Shown piece after piece: positions 17,861 to 27,342 of a stretch of DNA of 64,000 nucleotides. The translations under genes and the position numbers were made by a program. Source of the stretch: CAZLPW01 sp964561495 (GTDB lineage Bacteria; Fidelibacterota; Marinisomatia; Marinisomatales; UBA1611); contig CAZLPW010000002.1 of assembly GCA_964561495.1 (NCBI GenBank), forward strand, positions 1 through 64,000, written 5' to 3'. The number at the start of each line of letters is the position of its first letter. The first letter of the stretch is position 1. The notes beneath the pieces were generated by a model. It saw only the letters and a list, made by a program, of their open reading frames with translations, was not told the DNA's origin and ran no database searches.

Positions 17861-19081
17861 ATGAAATTAGTTTTATACTATATATTCTTATTTTCATTTC
17901 CTTTTTCACAACCAAATACAAAATCTTCGAGTCAAAATTATTTATCTTATCAAGAAAAATATCAATTTGATACAATTAAAGATGATGGATCCTGTATTAT
18001 TAATATCAAAGAAATCAACGGCGATATTGTAATTAACGGCCATATGGGTCCTGGTGTTTTTCTTATAGCTAATCATTTTCTTGACTGGGAATTGTTCCAA
18101 AAAAATAAAAAATCAGTAAACAAAAATATTCTAAGCGTATTCCATAAAAATCAACATATAAATATAAAAAATCAGAAAAATATAAAAATCCAATATCTTT
18201 CCAACTATATTTTAAATATCCCTATAAATACCAATCTAAATATTTCTTTATCAGGTGGAAATATTAGTGTAAATCAAATTGGTGGAAATTTAAAAGTTCT
18301 TACTTCTGGAGGTGATATTGTTTTAGATAAAATTTCTGGGACCGTAGCAATTGAAACTAATGCAGGAGATATAATTATACAAAATAGTTCTGGAAAATTT
18401 AGTGCTCATACAAATAATGGAAACATTAGATTAAATAAAAATGAAGCTGATTTTTCTATATCTTCTTCAGCTGGTGATACCTTTGTAAATGAACTAATCG
18501 GTAATATAGAATTAATGAATATGGTAGGATCTATTTATCTAAACAACTTAATTAAAAGTAATATTCGTTGTCGTCTATCCTATGGAAATATATTTGCAAA
18601 AGAAATAAAAGGTGATTTTTATGGGGAAACAAAAAATGGAGATATTTCTATCGAATCGCTGGATGGATTTTGCAATTTGATTTCTACAAATGGTAATATT
18701 ATTACAGAATATTTAAATGGTTCTGTTATTATTGATGTAGGACAGGGAAATATTTCGGGAGAAAATATATATGGTCCTATACAAGCTTTCACATCTTTTG
18801 GCGATATTAATGTTGATATAGCTTTTGACTATTCAATTACAGACTACAGTGTGAGTTTAGAAACTGGTATTGGAAATATTGATATCGAAATACCTAAAAA
18901 ATTACCCATCAGTATTGAAGCCGAAATATCAAATAATAAAAATTCTGGTACTATAAGCTCAGATATTCCAATTCAATTTAAAAACAATAGCGAAACATAT
19001 GCTTTGGGAAGTGTTTCTGAGGGCACTATACCAATTCACTTATTTTCAGGAAAAGGACATATAATTATAAGAGAGAATTAG
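17861..19081 (+). CDS. Exported DUF4097-like repeat protein
   Basis: About 406 residues starting with a signal peptide (MKLVLYYIFLFSFPFSQ), with likely cleavage just before Gln. The rest is built of short beta-strand repeats with the recurring pattern 'G-x-I/V-x-L-x-x-x-x-G-x-I' (for example GGNISVNQIGGNLKVLTSGG and GDIVLDKISG), as in DUF4097 putative adhesins, which form right-handed beta-helices. No enzymatic motif is present. I chose the ATG at 17861; a GTG at 17837 is possible but adds residues before the signal peptide. Its last 17 bases overlap queG on the other strand. Confidence 0.7.
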   Translation: MKLVLYYIFLFSFPFSQPNTKSSSQNYLSYQEKYQFDTIKDDGSCIINIKEINGDIVINGHMGPGVFLIANHFLDWELFQKNKKSVNKNILSVFHKNQHINIKNQKNIKIQYLSNYILNIPINTNLNISLSGGNISVNQIGGNLKVLTSGGDIVLDKISGTVAIETNAGDIIIQNSSGKFSAHTNNGNIRLNKNEADFSISSSAGDTFVNELIGNIELMNMVGSIYLNNLIKSNIRCRLSYGNIFAKEIKGDFYGETKNGDISIESLDGFCNLISTNGNIITEYLNGSVIIDVGQGNISGENIYGPIQAFTSFGDINVDIAFDYSITDYSVSLETGIGNIDIEIPKKLPISIEAEISNNKNSGTISSDIPIQFKNNSETYALGSVSEGTIPIHLFSGKGHIIIREN

Positions 19082-19988
19082 CGTTTATATTACGCTTTAA
19101 ACCTACAAACTTTGTTCTTTTTACGGCTGATTTTTTAAAAGTTTTTTTAAATTCAGTTTCATTCAATTTTTCCCAATCTGCATCTGACTTTTCTTTAATA
19201 TCTTTTCTAGGATGAAATTCTTTGAATGAAGTTTCTTTAGAAAATTTTTCATTCCAAGGACAAACCTCTTGACAAATATCGCATCCATAAATCCACCCGT
19301 GTAGTTCATCTTTATTTTTTTGGAAACTTCCTCTATGTTCAATAGTTAAATAGGAAATACATTTCCCAGATTCTAATTTGTATGGAGTAATTGCCTCAGT
19401 TGGACACGCATCAATGCATGCTGTACAGGTTCCACAAAGATCTTCTGAAAATGGCTGATCATAGTCTAACTTAGAATTAAGAATTAATTCTCCTAAAAAA
19501 ACCCAACTTCCAAAATTTCTATTAATTAGGTTGGTGTGTTTACCCTGCCAACCTAAACCAGCCCTTTGTGCCCATACTTTTTCCATTATTGGTGAAGTAT
19601 CTACACATGCAACTCCTTTAATATCAGAAAAATTATTTGTAATCCAATTTAAAAAAACATATAAGCGTTCTTTTAGGACTAAATGATAATCTTCACCCCA
19701 AGCATAATTACTAAATTGGTATTTTGACTTTATATCTAACTGATTTTTATTTGCATAATAATTAACCCCTAAAGAAATAATAGATTTTGCTTCAGGATAG
19801 TATTTTAAAATATTTCCTCTCTCTTCTTTTCTTTTCTCCATCCAATTCATAGATGCATGGTGACCTATTTTCAACCAATTATATAAATAATTTTTTTCCT
19901 TTTCTATTAAGTCAATAGCTGCTATCCCAACAAGGTCAAAACCTAACTCCAATGCTTTATTTTTTATTTTTTCTGTTAAGGACTTCAT
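19065..19988 (-). CDS. queG: Epoxyqueuosine reductase
   Basis: A 307-residue cobalamin-dependent iron-sulfur enzyme for the last step of queuosine synthesis in tRNA. The catalytic Asp130 is in 'VACVDTSPIMEKVWAQRAG'. Two ferredoxin-type 4Fe-4S motifs follow: Cys185, 188, 191 and 195 in 'CGTCTACIDACP', and Cys236, 239 and 243 in 'YGCDICQEVCPWN', with a further Cys at 210. The C-terminal HEAT-like repeats of longer QueG are absent, as is common in FCB bacteria. The enzyme needs a cobalamin cofactor, as does the mutase at 3852. Confidence 0.93.
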   Translation of the reverse strand: MKSLTEKIKNKALELGFDLVGIAAIDLIEKEKNYLYNWLKIGHHASMNWMEKRKEERGNILKYYPEAKSIISLGVNYYANKNQLDIKSKYQFSNYAWGEDYHLVLKERLYVFLNWITNNFSDIKGVACVDTSPIMEKVWAQRAGLGWQGKHTNLINRNFGSWVFLGELILNSKLDYDQPFSEDLCGTCTACIDACPTEAITPYKLESGKCISYLTIEHRGSFQKNKDELHGWIYGCDICQEVCPWNEKFSKETSFKEFHPRKDIKEKSDADWEKLNETEFKKTFKKSAVKRTKFVGLKRNINANSLL

Positions 19989-20032
19989 CGCTTTATACTT
20001 TTTATCAAGCTCAAATAAAATTGTTCATTCTA

Positions 20033-20707
20033 TTAGTAATAAACTCTAAGGACAGTTTCAGCAACGCATGCAAATCGTTTTCGACTTTCCACCTCTACGC
20101 TTACCTCATTAATGATTTCTATACTTTTTTTCATAGGAGTAACATTTTTTAATTTTAATCGAGCCCTTACTCTTGATCCACTTTTAACTGGAAACGGAAA
20201 ACGAACTTGGTTTAGCCCATAGTTGACAACCAACCTTGAATTTGGATATAGTTTAGTCGATCTACTTATAGAGTCTGTTAGTTTAGGAATCAAAGAGAGA
20301 GTTAGAAAACCATGTGCTATTGTAGATTTAAAAGGCGACTCTGATTTTGCTTTTTTTGGGTCAGTATGAATCCATTGGTTGTCTCCTGTTATTTCAGCAA
20401 ATCGTGTTATGCAATCCTGATCAATAGATTCCCATTGTCAAATATAAATTATTTCTCCAATTTTTTTCTTTAATTTTTGATAATTGTTTGCAACTTTTTC
20501 ATCTTGAAATATTTTTTCATTAGAAAAAAGATTAAGACTATCAAATGGATTTAGATTAGATAACCATGGATTATTCATGGTATTACTAATATGATAGTTT
20601 ATTTTGGTTGAAATTGAACGAAATTTTGGTTCTACCATTGCCCTAAACTGGGCGGTATTTTCTTGGATATCTTCTGATTTTTCCCTAATAAATTCTAAAA
20701 CATTCAT
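20033..20707 (-). pseudogene. MaoC-like (R)-enoyl-CoA hydratase interrupted by an in-frame TGA
   Basis: One continuous frame of 225 codons is broken only by a TGA at 20438-20440 (codon 90). After it comes 'QWESIDQDCITRFAEITGD' followed by 'NQWIHTDP' and 'STIAHGFLTLSL', the hot-dog hydratase active-site region of MaoC-like dehydratases. Just before it is 'KIGEIIYI', the usual start of the same domain. The TGA falls where relatives normally have Ser, so a single TCA-to-TGA change explains it. The first 75 residues or so are an extra helical extension I do not recognise. Either the gene is inactivated, the base is a sequencing error, or translation restarts downstream. Confidence 0.75.
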
Positions 20708-20734
20708 TTGAAAATTTTTGCTCTATAAATTTTT

Positions 20735-21430
20735 TTAAAATAAAAACCCTAAGTAAAATGTATGAAAAAATGCTTCATCCTTTGATAATAAAGATTTACC
20801 AGATTTACCATAATTCTTACCTTTTACTTTCGATTGAAAACGCGGCTCGTAATCGTATCTTTCCCTTGAAATTATATATCCTATACTTAAGTTTTTATTA
20901 AGATCTTTTTCTAGTCTAAGATTAAAATCAAAATTATCATTCTCAATATAATTATACGAACTTAAACTAATGGGAAGCGATTTTAATGGACCAAAATTAA
21001 AATCTATAATAAAAAGGTAATTAAAAAAATTTGTATTTATATCATATGAAATAACACCAGTAAGCGGTCCCAAAATTGAGCCCAAGAAAAATTCATCTTC
21101 ATTATCATTGTTATTCTCAATATTAGTATATAGGGAATATCCTAAACCCATAGACATGTTTTTCTTTATTTGATAAGCAAACCCTAAAGAAGGTATCAAT
21201 TGGATTGAAGATTCTTCATCAAGATCTATTTGGTTTATCCCGAGTTCAAAAAAAAACCCATTCAATAAATTAGCTTCAATATATCCATCAATTTCAAAAC
21301 CTTCACTCCCAACGTTAGAGAATAAACCAAGACCATAATCAGAAGAGTTTTTTAGTATAATATTTTTTTGTGCTTGAGAAAAACCAAGAATCAAAAATAT
21401 AAATACAAATCTAGAAAAATTTTTATACAT
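20735..21430 (-). CDS. Exported outer-membrane barrel-like protein
   Basis: A 231-residue protein with a signal peptide (FVFIFLILGFSQAQ), followed by alternating polar and hydrophobic residues with repeated aromatic strand ends (for example 'LGFAYQIKKNMSMGLGYSLY' and 'LSIGYIISRERYDYEP') and a C-terminal 'AFFHTFYLGFLF' ending in Phe. This is the pattern of a small outer-membrane beta barrel of about 8-10 strands. No specific family is recognised. It precedes the hydratase gene by 27 bases in the same direction. Confidence 0.6.
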   Translation of the reverse strand: MYKNFSRFVFIFLILGFSQAQKNIILKNSSDYGLGLFSNVGSEGFEIDGYIEANLLNGFFFELGINQIDLDEESSIQLIPSLGFAYQIKKNMSMGLGYSLYTNIENNNDNEDEFFLGSILGPLTGVISYDINTNFFNYLFIIDFNFGPLKSLPISLSSYNYIENDNFDFNLRLEKDLNKNLSIGYIISRERYDYEPRFQSKVKGKNYGKSGKSLLSKDEAFFHTFYLGFLF

Positions 21431-21476
21431 CAGCTAATAGAAAAAAATAACCACAAAAATTAAAGAAGTTTAAAAG

Positions 21477-22025
21477 TTAAAATTCTAATAAACTTTTGTT
21501 TTTATCAAGCCACAAAATACCAATAATTGTTTTAACATCAATAATTGAACCATCCCAAACCATAGATACTGCTTTTGATAGAGTGGTCGGTATCAATTCT
21601 AAAAACTCATCAGAGTCAAGATTGTTTTTTGTCTTTTTCAAATCCTGGGCTAAATAAATTTTCATTATTTCGTTTGCGAACCCAATAGCAGGAGCAATTT
21701 TTGTTGCAAATATTAACTTCCCAGCAGTGTAACCAATCTCTTCTTCTAGTTCCCTTAAAGCACATCCTTCATAATTTTCATTTTCATCCCTTTTCCCCGC
21801 AGGCAATTCTATAAACTCTTCTTTTAAAGGGTAACGAAACTGCCGGATAAGTGCAATACGTTGATCAGGTAAAATTGGTATTATAACAGAAGCACCTGGA
21901 TGATTGATCCACTCTCTTGTACTTCTTCTTCCATCAGGTAACTCTACTTCATCATAACGAACATCTAAAAATTTACCTTGGAAAACTATATTAGATTTTA
22001 AAGTCGATTCTTTTAAATTTTTCAA
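21477..22025 (-). CDS. Nudix hydrolase, ADP-ribose pyrophosphatase-like
   Basis: A 182-residue Nudix hydrolase. The Nudix box lies in 'GKRDENENYEGCALRELEEEIGY', split here as G-x5-E-x7-R-E-L-x-E-E-x-G, with the metal-binding glutamates in 'RELEEEIG'. The upstream 'IALIRQFRYP' and 'EFIELPAG' are typical of ADP-ribose pyrophosphatase (NudF/NudE group). It probably hydrolyses ADP-ribose or related nucleotide sugars in the cytoplasm. It follows the DUF5684-tailed gene by 19 bases and may be the last gene of the envelope operon transcript. Confidence 0.88.
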   Translation of the reverse strand: MKNLKESTLKSNIVFQGKFLDVRYDEVELPDGRRSTREWINHPGASVIIPILPDQRIALIRQFRYPLKEEFIELPAGKRDENENYEGCALRELEEEIGYTAGKLIFATKIAPAIGFANEIMKIYLAQDLKKTKNNLDSDEFLELIPTTLSKAVSMVWDGSIIDVKTIIGILWLDKNKSLLEF

Positions 22026-22044
22026 ACAAATAGCACAAGTAATT

Positions 22045-23505
22045 TTAGGCTGGTTTTTCCTGTATTTTAGGTTTACTTAAAGCAAGTATGGGATAAAATA
22101 TAAAGGGTAACAAAATTAAACCGATTGCAAATAAAATCTTTTTTTCAAATAATTTTGCTATTTGCAATGAAATAATTATATGGCCTAAAGGAATTATAGC
22201 ATAAATCAAAATCCACCAAATTGGTTTCTTAAGAATTTTAGTTAAAACAAATAAATTGAATAAAGGAATTAAAGCCTTCCAACCTGATTGATTAGACCTA
22301 GAGAAAATTTTCCACCAAGAAAAGATCAGTAAAATAAAAATAATCCCAACTACTGATGCAAAAACAATCAGAATTGTAGGAGTAAAAAATGAATTTACAC
22401 TAGCTGAAGCTTGGCCTGGAGTCTTTTTAGCAGCAGATACTGAAGACTTTTTACTCTTTTTTATTGATGCGCCTACATTTTGAACCTTAAATGGTTCAGG
22501 TGGTGTGTTGTCAAATAAAACACTCGAATCATCGGAAGTCTCAATTATTTGTTCACCCTGATTTCCTGCCATATCTTTGTAATCTATTACAATCGGAACA
22601 GGACCCTCCGTATCCTCTGATGAACAAACATGAAAATATTTATATACAAAATTATCTATATCATATAGGCCAACATCGTTTCCATTAATAGTAATATTAA
22701 GATCTCTTAATAATTCAGTTGAAGTAAACTCAAGAAAAATGGAATCATTTTTTACAGCTAAGCTTTTATCAAACTTATTATTTGAATATAAAGTTATATC
22801 ATCTAACTCTGGTGGGGTTCCATCAAAAGCAACAACACTCCCATCTGTTGTACTAGAAATAATTTCGCCTTCATTATGGGCGTAATCTTTATAAAGGATA
22901 CTAAATGTAATTTCGCCATCATCATCTCCATCAATAAAAACCCTTTCCACAGTCCACGCATCGCCACTGCCCTCCACATTTTGCTCATCACCATTTATTT
23001 CAATCACAGGTTTATCCAAGCCTTCGCTTGCAGTTAAACTTAGACTTACCATATCATCAGGCATCGCTAAACTATCATTTAAGGTGTTGGTAGATTTTAT
23101 AGTAACAGATAATAAAGTAGGAATTGTTTCATCAATAGTTAGTATACTATCACTTACTGTGCCAATAATACTGTTACCTGCACGATCCCATATCTCGGCA
23201 ATAAATTCAACAGTCACATCCTCACCATAGCCAGAGAGAACAATAAATTCTTCCCTTGGAATCAGAATCTCTTTCAAACTCTCTAAGTCCCCTCCTTTAA
23301 TCAAAGATGCCTCACCCAAGTTCTGAAAAAAATCACTATTATCAAAACTTGCCCTTATCTGTACTCTACCACCTTCTAGTGTTTCATCTGCTCCGATGGG
23401 AACATCAACCTTAACAGAGGTCGATTGATTATTCCAGTATATTTTATCTTTTTGTGCAAAAATAAAATTAAATAGTATAGAAAGACTGATTATAATTGTT
23501 CTCAT
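22045..23505 (-). CDS. Exported Ig-like repeat protein with C-terminal DUF5684-like membrane domain
   Basis: About 486 residues. A signal peptide ends 'LFNFIFAQ'. Residues about 90-340 contain two or three repeats of a bacterial Ig-like domain; each starts with a line such as 'DETIPTLLSVTIKS' or 'FDGTPPELDDITLYSNN' and ends with 'YKDYAHNEG' or 'YKDMAGNQGEQI'. After a basic linker, the last 120 residues or so hold four hydrophobic segments with 'SGWKALIPLFNLFVLTKI' and 'KPIWWILIYAIIP', a DUF5684-like module. Coupling extracellular Ig domains to that module is unusual. I prefer the ATG at 23505, six bases after the upstream stop, over an overlapping ATG at 23520. Confidence 0.65.
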   Translation of the reverse strand: MRTIIISLSILFNFIFAQKDKIYWNNQSTSVKVDVPIGADETLEGGRVQIRASFDNSDFFQNLGEASLIKGGDLESLKEILIPREEFIVLSGYGEDVTVEFIAEIWDRAGNSIIGTVSDSILTIDETIPTLLSVTIKSTNTLNDSLAMPDDMVSLSLTASEGLDKPVIEINGDEQNVEGSGDAWTVERVFIDGDDDGEITFSILYKDYAHNEGEIISSTTDGSVVAFDGTPPELDDITLYSNNKFDKSLAVKNDSIFLEFTSTELLRDLNITINGNDVGLYDIDNFVYKYFHVCSSEDTEGPVPIVIDYKDMAGNQGEQIIETSDDSSVLFDNTPPEPFKVQNVGASIKKSKKSSVSAAKKTPGQASASVNSFFTPTILIVFASVVGIIFILLIFSWWKIFSRSNQSGWKALIPLFNLFVLTKILKKPIWWILIYAIIPLGHIIISLQIAKLFEKKILFAIGLILLPFIFYPILALSKPKIQEKPA

Positions 23506-23510
23506 AAGAG

Positions 23511-24284
23511 CTAATCCCATTCTTCCAAAAGGTTTTGCGCAATGTGTTTTTGATCTCTATCCTCTACTATCCTAGTATCATTTAATGGCTGATCAAGAAG
23601 ATCTAATAATAGCTGTTTAGCCTTATCCGCTTCTCCTGTTTTTTTTAGAGCTCTTGCTAAATATACTGTTTGGCTAAATGTTCTCTGCCCAGTATTATAG
23701 GCTTTGCTAAGGTAATCAACTGCTTTCTTATTATTTGGCCAAGATAGAATAAAAGGAATTCGCGGCGATTTTAAATGAACTGCACCTAACATAAAATACC
23801 CACCCCCATTTGCATAGTATGGATCAATTTCTATAATTTTTTTTGATTGGTTTCTCATAATATCGGCAACTCCCTCTCTAGCAGCCGCAAGCGTTCCGTA
23901 GACCTCTGCCCAACTGCCTAGATTAATTAGATACCAATATCTTATGGAAACAGATTCAGGATAAGTAACTAAAAGCCTTTCGGCTAGGTCCTTCCCCAGA
24001 TTGTATATTAATTTTCTTTCTTTATCATTAGTTGCAACATGTTTTCCTTTAAAATAATATGATTTTAATAGAAAAACGCCCGCTTCAAGCTCTTCATCTT
24101 TAATTTTAATAGCATTTTCAAAATAATTTATAGCCGAACCTATAATCTTACCATCTGCCTTACTTCCCTTACTTCCTTTACCTCGTTCATTATAGCTTTT
24201 TATACCTAACTCAATATCGCTTTGACCAATAGCTAATGAAATTGAAATAAAAATAAAAGAAATGAGTCTATTTAATGTTAACAT
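23511..24284 (-). CDS. Exported TPR-type protein
   Basis: A 257-residue protein with a signal peptide (ISFIFISISLAIG, then Gln). The mature part is all-helical, with TPR-like spacing in 'AINYFENAIKIKDEELEAGVFLL', 'AVDYLSKAYNTGQRTFSQTVYLA' and 'KAKQLLLDLL' (first two split by family custom at the helix turn). The stretch 'RYWYLINLGSWAEVYGTLAA' and 'ANGGGYFMLGAVHLKSPRIP' recall TatT-type periplasmic TPR proteins of TRAP transporters, but no TRAP genes are nearby. It lies in the middle of the eight-gene envelope operon. Confidence 0.65.
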   Translation of the reverse strand: MLTLNRLISFIFISISLAIGQSDIELGIKSYNERGKGSKGSKADGKIIGSAINYFENAIKIKDEELEAGVFLLKSYYFKGKHVATNDKERKLIYNLGKDLAERLLVTYPESVSIRYWYLINLGSWAEVYGTLAAAREGVADIMRNQSKKIIEIDPYYANGGGYFMLGAVHLKSPRIPFILSWPNNKKAVDYLSKAYNTGQRTFSQTVYLARALKKTGEADKAKQLLLDLLDQPLNDTRIVEDRDQKHIAQNLLEEWD

Positions 24285-24292
24285 AATATTAA

Positions 24293-25054
24293 TTAAAAAT
24301 ACTCTATATAGGTGATTTTGATCTCTCGCTTAAAATAATTAACCCTATCCTTATTAAAAAGTAGATTGTTAAAGTGCATTTCCAAATGAAAATGGTCTAC
24401 AAAAGTCCACCTGATCGCGGCATTTAGATATCCCCCAGAATTAATAGCAATTGTTCTTGATGTCATATTATTTTCATTTAGAGCAGCACTGTATTCTAAT
24501 AGTAAAGAAAACTCTGGGTTTAATTCGAGATCAAAACCAAAGAAAAGATTAAGATCTGTATCTTTATCAGCTGTTTCAGTGAAATTATAGTTTACACCAG
24601 AATGAAGTCCCGTATTTCCTAAAGGTGTTTGCCAATTTTTTGATGTGCTTATATAAGCGCCATAGGCTTTTGTATCATATCTTTGTAATGTATCAGCATC
24701 GTTATAATTACCAAAACCTTGTGTGTTTATTCCTAGAGAAATTCCAGGAATAGACTCCGTTTCATCAAGCAGTAAGTATTTAATATTTGCTTCTGGTCTA
24801 GGATACCAGCGAAGACTATCATCTCCAATAAGGTTTGGGGAACCAAATGAAAGACCAAATTGAAATCGGTCAGTTAGACCTGCTCTTAATCCTGCAATCA
24901 TACCTCCACTATCTAAAATTCTCATATTTAAAGAGTAACTCCCCCTCATTAATGTACCAGCTGTAGGGATAGTCACCAAATCAGTTGGAGGAGGGTATTC
25001 CTGACCAAAAATGATACCTGTAATTAAAAAAAGTTGAATTAATTTGCTATTCAA
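24293..25054 (-). CDS. Outer-membrane beta-barrel protein, YjbH-like
   Basis: A 253-residue protein with a signal peptide (LFLITGIIFG, then Gln). The mature start 'YPPPTDLVTIPTAGTLMRGS' and the following 'GLRAGLTDRFQFGLSFG' are seen in small outer-membrane barrels related to the YjbH/DUF940 group, where 'P-T-A-G' begins the first strand. Strand patterns continue to the C-terminal 'REIKITYIEYF', which ends in an aromatic residue as outer-membrane insertion signals do. The start overlaps the upstream gene's stop by four bases. The function is unknown. Confidence 0.6.
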   Translation of the reverse strand: MNSKLIQLFLITGIIFGQEYPPPTDLVTIPTAGTLMRGSYSLNMRILDSGGMIAGLRAGLTDRFQFGLSFGSPNLIGDDSLRWYPRPEANIKYLLLDETESIPGISLGINTQGFGNYNDADTLQRYDTKAYGAYISTSKNWQTPLGNTGLHSGVNYNFTETADKDTDLNLFFGFDLELNPEFSLLLEYSAALNENNMTSRTIAINSGGYLNAAIRWTFVDHFHLEMHFNNLLFNKDRVNYFKREIKITYIEYF

Positions 25055-26022
25055 TATATATCCCTCTGACTTTTTTCAGGATAAATTACATCTCCTAATC
25101 GTGAGGTCAAAGTTTTGACACGATTTATGGGAATCGTTAATAATTCGCCCTCTCCTTTCAATCTAAAACGTATACCATTTTCATTCATATTAACAAAGTC
25201 TATCATTAACCGATCACCATTATTTAAAATAAGTTCATCCCAAATTGTCTTAGGAATTATTCCGTCGTACGAGACAATAGACCGTTTTTGCCGAATTTCT
25301 TTAGTAATAATATCAACTTCATCTAGTTGATTACCAGTTCTCGGAGGTGGGAGGCGATATAATTCATCAGCTGGAGCTTTTGCAAGAGCCATATGAGAGA
25401 TAAGATCTCCATCATGACCATATTCCCAAATCTGTACAACCTCAGCTAATACATCAAACTGATATTTAAAGCGCCTGACCATTCTTCCTGAAGGCAGATC
25501 TCGCCATCGCTCCTCTGATAGGCTACCAAGATAATCATAATCCAATTCAATTTGCCCATATTTTTGACCATCAATAGTTTCAAATACTATTAATGAAACA
25601 TGGCTACCATCATCCATAGTAAAATAAGTTCTTTGATCATCAAATGCGAGTGGTTGCATTACTGGATATTGCCATTGCCGAAATTCTTTTGACCAGGGTT
25701 CTTCTTTCCCAATTACTATTAATCTTTGATAATTTCCTTGGTCATCATATTCGCCACGCTCAATTAATTTTCCGTCTTGATTATATTTTAACATTTCTCG
25801 TTTTTTTAAAGATCCGTTTGATGCATAGCGCTCAATTTTTACTGGCCTGTTTTTTTCATCATAGCTAACCGCCAAATGTTGTAACCCTCGTCTGTCTGTT
25901 GACATCATAGAAAGGTTAGAAATAAAGTCACGATCATCCTTAAAATAACGAATATAAGCGACATCATTCTGCCCTTTAGCCAAACCAAGTATCAAAATTA
26001 TTATAGTAATTATAATCTTCAT
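25051..26022 (-). CDS. Exported protein of unknown function with MORN/YD-like strand repeats
   Basis: A 323-residue protein with a signal peptide (IIILILGLAKG, then Gln). Residues about 45-105 contain repeats such as 'DEKNRPVKIERYASNGSLKK' and 'NQDGKLIERGEYDDQGNYQ', the turn-rich style of MORN-2/YD repeats. The C-terminal 90 residues ('SIVSYDGIIPKTIWDELILN', 'EGELLTIPINRVKTL') look like a small separate beta domain. I recognise no named family. It sits between the propeller lipoprotein (directly abutting) and the YjbH-like barrel, so it is probably periplasmic or surface-linked. Confidence 0.6.
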   Translation of the reverse strand: MKIIITIIILILGLAKGQNDVAYIRYFKDDRDFISNLSMMSTDRRGLQHLAVSYDEKNRPVKIERYASNGSLKKREMLKYNQDGKLIERGEYDDQGNYQRLIVIGKEEPWSKEFRQWQYPVMQPLAFDDQRTYFTMDDGSHVSLIVFETIDGQKYGQIELDYDYLGSLSEERWRDLPSGRMVRRFKYQFDVLAEVVQIWEYGHDGDLISHMALAKAPADELYRLPPPRTGNQLDEVDIITKEIRQKRSIVSYDGIIPKTIWDELILNNGDRLMIDFVNMNENGIRFRLKGEGELLTIPINRVKTLTSRLGDVIYPEKSQRDIY

Positions 26023-27342
26023 TCAATCTTTAGGGATAATGTCATCATCCAATGAACTTGATAAAACAAACCTATAAACGGAACCATTGCCTCGATCACA
26101 AACATAAACCACCCCTCTATTATCAACTGCAATGGCAGAAACTTTATCCATTATGTTTATATTAGTACTATCTTGAGATATATATCCAGCTTCTTTAAAA
26201 AAATTACCATAGGAATCAAAAATAATAATATCCGAATCTAAGCCATCTGCAACATAAACAAATTTATTTTGGTCAACCGCAATATCATTTGCATAACCAA
26301 AGAACGATGCATTCATAATATCATTCAATCCAGGCTGGAAACCAGATAAATAAACAGCAAAATCTCCAGAAAGGTTTGGGACAAGCTTATGAACAGGGAA
26401 AAAGTCACCTGACTGTGTGTAGTACAAATTATTTTCATAATCAACTTCTATGCTTAACGGACTATTAACTGTACCCGCTCCTGTTCCATAGCCCTTTATC
26501 GTTGAACCAAAAATGCCATTAAAGCACCACACCATTTGTCCATTTGTGAGCTCCAGAATTAGTGACCTTTGAAACTTTATTTCTAGCAATCGAAACTGTT
26601 TGTTTAATCCACCATAGCTATCAGAAACATAGATTAAATTTTCATTTCCCGCTGATGAAGATATGCCCGTAAACTGACTATTTTCAGGATTGTAAAATAA
26701 ATCAAGATACTGATTAATTAATTCAGAACCATCATAAAAAAGGTGTGGCTTTAATAAAGAATCAATTATTATTTGAGAATTAGAAAAGACAGTATCCACT
26801 ATCTGCCACTCATTACTATTTAATAAATTAAACCAATTATCAGTGCCCGCATTTTCGATTTGCTCTATCCCTGTTTCAGTATGTATAAATGAAGCAGATA
26901 TTGATACGTTTTTAATTCCGATTTGATTCCAATATAGATTCCAAACAAAAATACGCTGACTGCCATCGATAAAAAAAACATTCATTTTTTGATCTATGTC
27001 CACATCTATAGGAAATATATCTGCTCCAAAATGGTCTTTTAAATTATTTAAACCGGAAATTTCTTCAGATAAATTCCCATTCTGATCCAATACTATTATA
27101 GACTTAGATGTAGAATCTGCGATAAATATTCTGCCATCTTGAGCAATTGAAATCTCGGTCGGGTCAGTGATACCATAATCAGAATCCCAAACAGGATTTA
27201 ATTGTAAAAAAGTAGTATCGCCAGCACCAAAGGTTGCTTGGTTTTTTTCACCTTCTAAACTATCTGGTATTGAAAATTGTTGCATACATCCAAATAAAAA
27301 AAACAGTACAATTAGAGGTATAGATCTTATAAATAAGCTCAC
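26023..27342 (-). CDS. Lipoprotein with NHL/six-bladed beta-propeller
   Basis: A 439-residue protein with a lipoprotein signal: hydrophobic core, then 'LFFLFGC', with Cys as the likely lipidated residue. The mature protein has propeller blades of NHL type, for example 'DPTEISIAQDGRIFIADSTS', 'FGYANDIAVDQNKFVYVADG' and 'VSAIAVDNRGVVYVCDRGN'. Such propellers usually bind proteins or carbohydrates. It overlaps the PorV-like gene by one base. In this operon it could be a receptor-associated surface lipoprotein, but that is inference. Confidence 0.75.
   Translation of the reverse strand: MSLFIRSIPLIVLFFLFGCMQQFSIPDSLEGEKNQATFGAGDTTFLQLNPVWDSDYGITDPTEISIAQDGRIFIADSTSKSIIVLDQNGNLSEEISGLNNLKDHFGADIFPIDVDIDQKMNVFFIDGSQRIFVWNLYWNQIGIKNVSISASFIHTETGIEQIENAGTDNWFNLLNSNEWQIVDTVFSNSQIIIDSLLKPHLFYDGSELINQYLDLFYNPENSQFTGISSSAGNENLIYVSDSYGGLNKQFRLLEIKFQRSLILELTNGQMVWCFNGIFGSTIKGYGTGAGTVNSPLSIEVDYENNLYYTQSGDFFPVHKLVPNLSGDFAVYLSGFQPGLNDIMNASFFGYANDIAVDQNKFVYVADGLDSDIIIFDSYGNFFKEAGYISQDSTNINIMDKVSAIAVDNRGVVYVCDRGNGSVYRFVLSSSLDDDIIPKD

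Noticed and set aside
20438..20440. TGA as a selenocysteine codon in the hydratase
   Set aside because: No SECIS-like hairpin is seen just after it, relatives have Ser there, and MaoC-like hydratases do not use selenium.
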